Shown here one piece after another: positions 6,869 to 8,950 of a DNA stretch of 8,950 bases (position 1 is the stretch's first letter; every line of letters starts with the position of its first letter). Below the pieces are notes generated by a model. It made no database searches. It worked only from the letters and a program-made list of their open reading frames with translations, and had not been told where the DNA came from. Position numbers and translations under genes: made by a program. The stretch is from Verrucomicrobiota bacterium (GTDB lineage: Bacteria; Verrucomicrobiota; Lentisphaeria; Oligosphaerales; JAFGRS01): NCBI GenBank assembly GCA_019136035.1, contig JAGVUW010000053.1, positions 1 through 8,950 of the forward strand, in the 5' to 3' direction.

Positions 6869-6897
6869 AACGTAGCCCGCGCCGAGGTGATTCCCAG
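6869..6897 (-). promoter_or_regulatory. Candidate promoter of the ABC operon, possibly giving a leaderless mRNA
   Basis: On the minus strand TACGTT (6874-6869) fits loosely as a -10 box, with CTGGGA (6897-6892) 17 bases upstream matching three of six -35 bases. Only seven bases separate the -10 box from the permease ATG, so transcription would start at or next to the start codon. This agrees with the lack of a Shine-Dalgarno, but both boxes are weak. Confidence 0.25.
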
Positions 6898-6953
6898 CCC
6901 GCGCGCGGCAACGGACGGCCCAGGGCGGTCCGCGGCGCCGCCCGTGGCCCTGC

Positions 6954-6978
6954 CCCCCGGCGCCGGCGGCGCCGGGGG
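6954..6978. repeat. 11-bp-stem hairpin with 3-base loop
   Basis: CCCCCGGCGCC (6954-6964) pairs perfectly with GGCGCCGGGGG (6968-6978) around the loop GGC. It lies between two divergently transcribed genes, where no terminator is needed, which suggests a repeat element or regulatory structure. Confidence 0.7.
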
Positions 6979-6983
6979 CGGAT

Positions 6984-7001
6984 GCCGAGCCGACGCTCGG
7001 C
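6984..7001. repeat. 7-bp-stem hairpin GCCGAGC/GCTCGGC
   Basis: GCCGAGC (6984-6990) and GCTCGGC (6995-7001) are perfect reverse complements around the loop CGAC. It follows the preceding hairpin after five bases. Together the two resemble the dispersed GC-rich hairpin repeats of some environmental bacteria; this is an impression, not a search result. Confidence 0.55.
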
Positions 7002-7061
7002 GCTCCCAGGGGCGCGGCCGCGGAACGCCGCCGCGCCGAGACCTCTCGAGACCTCCCGAGG

Positions 7062-7169
7062 CCCTGGCGTCCCTGGCGTCCCTGGCGTCCCTGGTGTCCC
7101 TGGCGTCCCTGGGGTCCCTGGCGTCCCTGGTGTCCCTGGGGTCACTGGGGTCACTGGTGTCCTTGGGGT
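7062..7169. repeat. Minisatellite of twelve 9-bp units (CCCTGGNGT)
   Basis: Twelve head-to-tail units cover 108 bp. The first nine are identical except at the seventh base, which is C, C, C, T, C, G, C, T, G in order. The last three have drifted (CACTGGGGT, CACTGGTGT, CCTTGGGGT), so the array is decaying at its right end. Translated on the plus strand it would read Pro-Gly-Val repeats and on the minus strand Thr-Pro-Gly repeats, both collagen-like, and the variable base is a silent third position in both frames. No gene is supported here; copy number probably varies between strains. Confidence 0.9.
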
Positions 7170-7207
7170 CGCCACCGGGCCGCGCCGGGCTTCGGGCGGC
7201 GCCGGCA

Positions 7208-7237
7208 CTGGAGACCGCTGCGCGGCGGCGCTATGGT
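7208..7237 (+). promoter_or_regulatory. Candidate promoter of the esterase gene
   Basis: TATGGT at 7232-7237 is a possible -10 box with CTGGAG at 7208-7213, 18 bases upstream. The implied transcript would start near 7244 and have a leader of roughly 54 bases. The match is weak, but it is placed sensibly just past the minisatellite. Confidence 0.25.
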
Positions 7238-7284
7238 AGTCCAGCGCGACCGTTGCCGGCAGAGGGGTCGGCACGGCGCCGCAG

Positions 7285-7289
7285 AGGAG
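7285..7289 (+). promoter_or_regulatory. Ribosome binding site of the esterase gene
   Basis: AGGAG, within the purine run 7283-7292, lies eight bases before the ATG at 7298 and fixes the start of this gene, which continues past the window edge. Confidence 0.7.
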
Positions 7290-7297
7290 AGGCACGC

Positions 7298-8950
7298 ATG
7301 ACGCGGAATGGCTATCAGCACATGGTCCTGGACGACTACGTCGAGCGCGTCCGTGAGCTCCACCTGGCCCGCCGCGAGTTCCTCGACGGGCGGCGGTCGC
7401 GTGCCGAGATCAGGGCCTTCCAGGCCTACTGCCTGGAGGCGGTCGAGGCAGCCTTCGCGCCGCGGCCGCGCCGCGCCCCCCTGTGGCCGCAGATCACGGG
7501 CGTCCTCGAGCAGGGGACGCACCGCATCGAGAAGCTCCTGATCGAGTCGCGCCCCGGCTTCCTGGTCAGCGCCAATGTCTACGTCCCGACCGGCCGGCCG
7601 GGGCCGCACCCGGTGGTGCTGGGGACCTGCGGCCACAGCATGTCCGGCAAGGCCGAAGCCGCGTATCAGAGCTACTGTCAGCGCCTGGTACGCTGCGGCT
7701 TCATGGTGCTGGTCTTCGAGCCCTGCAATCAGGGCGAGCGCGACCAGTACATCGATATCCCCAACCGCGAGTGCGTGGCCTCGTGCTGCGCCGCCCATAA
7801 CATGATGGGCAAGCAGATGGAACTCGTGGGCGACTTCTACGGGATGTGGCGGGCCTGGGATGGCGTCCGCTGCCTGGATTACCTCCTGTCGCGCCCGGAT
7901 GCCGACCCGCGCGTCGTCGGCCTCACCGGCAACTCCGGCGGCGGCACGATGACCTCGTGGCTCTGGGCTGTCGACGGGCGCTTCACCATGGCGGCGCCGA
8001 GCTGCTTCGTGACGACCTTCCTGCACAACCTCGAGAACGAGCTCCCGGCCGACTGCGAGCAGTGCCCGCCGGGTGTCCTCGGCGCCGGCCTGGAGATGGC
8101 CGACCTGCTGGTGCCGCGGGCGCCGAAGCCGCTCCTGCTGCTGGGTCAGACGTACGACTTCTTCGACCGTCGCGGCCTGCACGAGGCGCACGCCGACCTG
8201 CAGCGGATCTACACGAGCCTGGGCAAGCCCGAGAATCTCGAGCTGTTCGTCGGCCCGACGACGCATGGCTACACCGAGCACAACCAGCGCGCCATGGTCG
8301 AGTTCTTCTGCCGGCGCGCCGGCCTGGACGCGGCGCCCGGCCTGGCGGACCCGGCGCCGCTGCCAGCGGAGATGGTCCAGGTCACGCCCGAGGGCAACAC
8401 CATCCGGGCCGGCTCGCGGCCGGTGTTCGCCCTCCTCGATGACGAGGCCGCCCGCCTCGCGGCCCGCCGCCGGGCGCTGTCGCCCGAGCGCCTCCGCCGG
8501 CGCCTGTCGAGTCTGCTGGTCCTGCCGCCGTGGGAGCGCAGCAAGGTCGGCGTTCCGGCCTACCGTGTGCCGCGGCCGGTGTCGCACGGCGGTCAGACCT
8601 GGGCGCGGTACGCCGTGGAGACCGAGGGTAGCCTGCGGGCCATTCTGAAGAAGCGCCTGGTCAATCCGGCCTGGGGGCACACCCTCGACGTCGAGGCGGA
8701 GGTGCATCTCTTCCTGCCGCACGTCGGCACGGAGGACGACGTCGCCGGCAACGCCTGGGCGCAGGGTCTCAACCCCGGCGGGCCGCTCTACGCGGTGGAC
8801 GTGCGTGGGGTGGGCGAGTCCGAGCCCGAGCCCCATGGCAACGGCGGGTTCTTCCAGCCCTACGGCATGGACTACATGATGCACAGCCAGGCGCTGATGT
8901 TCGGCGAGAGCTACCTCGGGCGGCGCGTCTTCGATGTCCTGCGCTGCCTG
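7298..8950 (+). CDS. Acetyl xylan esterase-like tandem alpha/beta hydrolase (3' end outside window)
   Basis: The frame runs open for 551 codons to the window edge. Residues about 70-340 form a full alpha/beta-hydrolase domain: strand and oxyanion region VVLGTCGHS (106-114), nucleophile elbow GNSGGG (211-216) with Ser213, acid candidates Asp287 and Asp290 in GQTYDFFD, and His323 in PTTHGY. This is the arrangement of the acetyl xylan esterase/dienelactone hydrolase-like group, which removes acyl groups from sugars or small esters. From about 440 a second unit begins: strand LYAVDVRGVGES (497-508) and the helix region MDYMMHSQALMFGESYLGRR match the early part of another alpha/beta-hydrolase, whose nucleophile would lie past the edge. 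No signal peptide is seen, so action in the cytoplasm is likely. The first domain is rich in cysteines (including C111, C127, C133, C143, C159, C163, C164). Natural substrate is unknown. It is divergent from the ABC operon across a repeat-rich region. Confidence 0.85.
   Translation, partial: MTRNGYQHMVLDDYVERVRELHLARREFLDGRRSRAEIRAFQAYCLEAVEAAFAPRPRRAPLWPQITGVLEQGTHRIEKLLIESRPGFLVSANVYVPTGRPGPHPVVLGTCGHSMSGKAEAAYQSYCQRLVRCGFMVLVFEPCNQGERDQYIDIPNRECVASCCAAHNMMGKQMELVGDFYGMWRAWDGVRCLDYLLSRPDADPRVVGLTGNSGGGTMTSWLWAVDGRFTMAAPSCFVTTFLHNLENELPADCEQCPPGVLGAGLEMADLLVPRAPKPLLLLGQTYDFFDRRGLHEAHADLQRIYTSLGKPENLELFVGPTTHGYTEHNQRAMVEFFCRRAGLDAAPGLADPAPLPAEMVQVTPEGNTIRAGSRPVFALLDDEAARLAARRRALSPERLRRRLSSLLVLPPWERSKVGVPAYRVPRPVSHGGQTWARYAVETEGSLRAILKKRLVNPAWGHTLDVEAEVHLFLPHVGTEDDVAGNAWAQGLNPGGPLYAVDVRGVGESEPEPHGNGGFFQPYGMDYMMHSQALMFGESYLGRRVFDVLRCL

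Larger units (their letters stand above)
6862..7297. other. 436-bp divergent intergenic region with repeats
   Basis: This stretch separates the minus-strand ABC operon from the plus-strand esterase. It contains a weak promoter candidate for each side, a 3-base-loop hairpin at 6954-6978, a second hairpin at 6984-7001, a short direct duplication of GAGACCTC near 7038-7058 and a 9-bp minisatellite at 7062-7169. Reading frames through it are open on both strands but are arginine- and proline-rich, pass through the repeats and lack convincing starts, so I call no gene here. Confidence 0.7.

Noticed and set aside
7062..7169. CRISPR array
   Set aside because: Units are 9 bp and head-to-tail with no spacers; no cas genes nearby.
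6157..7239. 360-codon plus-strand frame with Pro-Gly-Val repeats
   Set aside because: Its first two thirds are the antisense of the permease gene; no start signal, no motif.
6858..7295. 145-codon minus-strand frame whose TGA overlaps the permease ATG as ATGA, with Thr-Pro-Gly repeats
   Set aside because: Tempting because of the overlap and the silent variation in the repeat, but it begins with GTG inside the esterase ribosome binding region, has no Shine-Dalgarno, is arginine-rich and runs through hairpin repeats. I keep it only as a question under the minisatellite finding.
7151..8884. 577-codon minus-strand open frame opposite the esterase
   Set aside because: Shadow frame; the plus-strand frame has a ribosome binding site, a catalytic Ser/Asp/His set and runs open to the edge.
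1..8950. tRNA, rRNA, riboswitch or insertion sequence
   Set aside because: No cloverleaf, conserved rRNA stretch, recognisable aptamer core, transposase or terminal inverted repeat with target duplication was seen by eye.

Overview
The window is a GC-rich bacterial chromosomal segment with seven well-supported protein genes, no RNA genes, no insertion sequence and no CRISPR array. Gene content (BipA GTPase, SlyD-like isomerase, zinc-ribbon NudC, L-lactate dehydrogenase, SsuC/TauC-type ABC pair, large tandem alpha/beta-hydrolase esterase), together with GC-rich hairpin repeats between genes, suggests an uncultured or environmental bacterium of the PVC/Planctomycetes-like kind. That assignment is an inference from general appearance only; no marker gene here proves it.

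Region 1 (1-282) holds a repeat unit: an 18-bp direct repeat, itself able to form a small hairpin, on both sides of a perfect 10-bp-stem palindrome, followed by an AT-rich promoter-like site and the leader of typA. Region 2 (283-4284) is a co-directional run: typA/bipA, an FKBP-type (SlyD-like) peptidyl-prolyl isomerase, a CDP-alcohol phosphatidyltransferase and an NADH pyrophosphatase of the NudC type. The last two are essentially abutting and probably translationally coupled. The 236-bp gap before ldh carries two GC-rich hairpins, one with a 16-bp perfect stem. Region 3 (4521-5486) is an L-lactate dehydrogenase with all the usual catalytic residues plus an unusual CxxCxxC segment.

Region 4 (5498-6861, minus strand) is a two-gene ABC importer cassette, permease then ATPase, joined by an ATGA overlap and running convergently into ldh with only 11 bp between stop codons. 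No substrate-binding protein is present, so the substrate is unknown. Region 5 (6862-7297) is a 436-bp divergent intergenic region with two hairpins and a 12-copy, 9-bp minisatellite. Region 6 (7298 to the window edge) is a large esterase-like protein of the acetyl xylan esterase type: one complete alpha/beta-hydrolase domain with Ser, Asp and His candidates, followed by the beginning of what looks like a second such domain. The window end cuts it off.

The genes are mostly housekeeping (translation stress, protein folding, phospholipid synthesis, NAD(H) turnover, fermentative NADH reoxidation) plus accessory import and ester hydrolysis. I did not find a convincing new multi-gene system. The most interesting signals are the composite hairpin repeat at the left edge, the structured intergenic regions, the cysteine cluster in the lactate dehydrogenase and the tandem-domain esterase.
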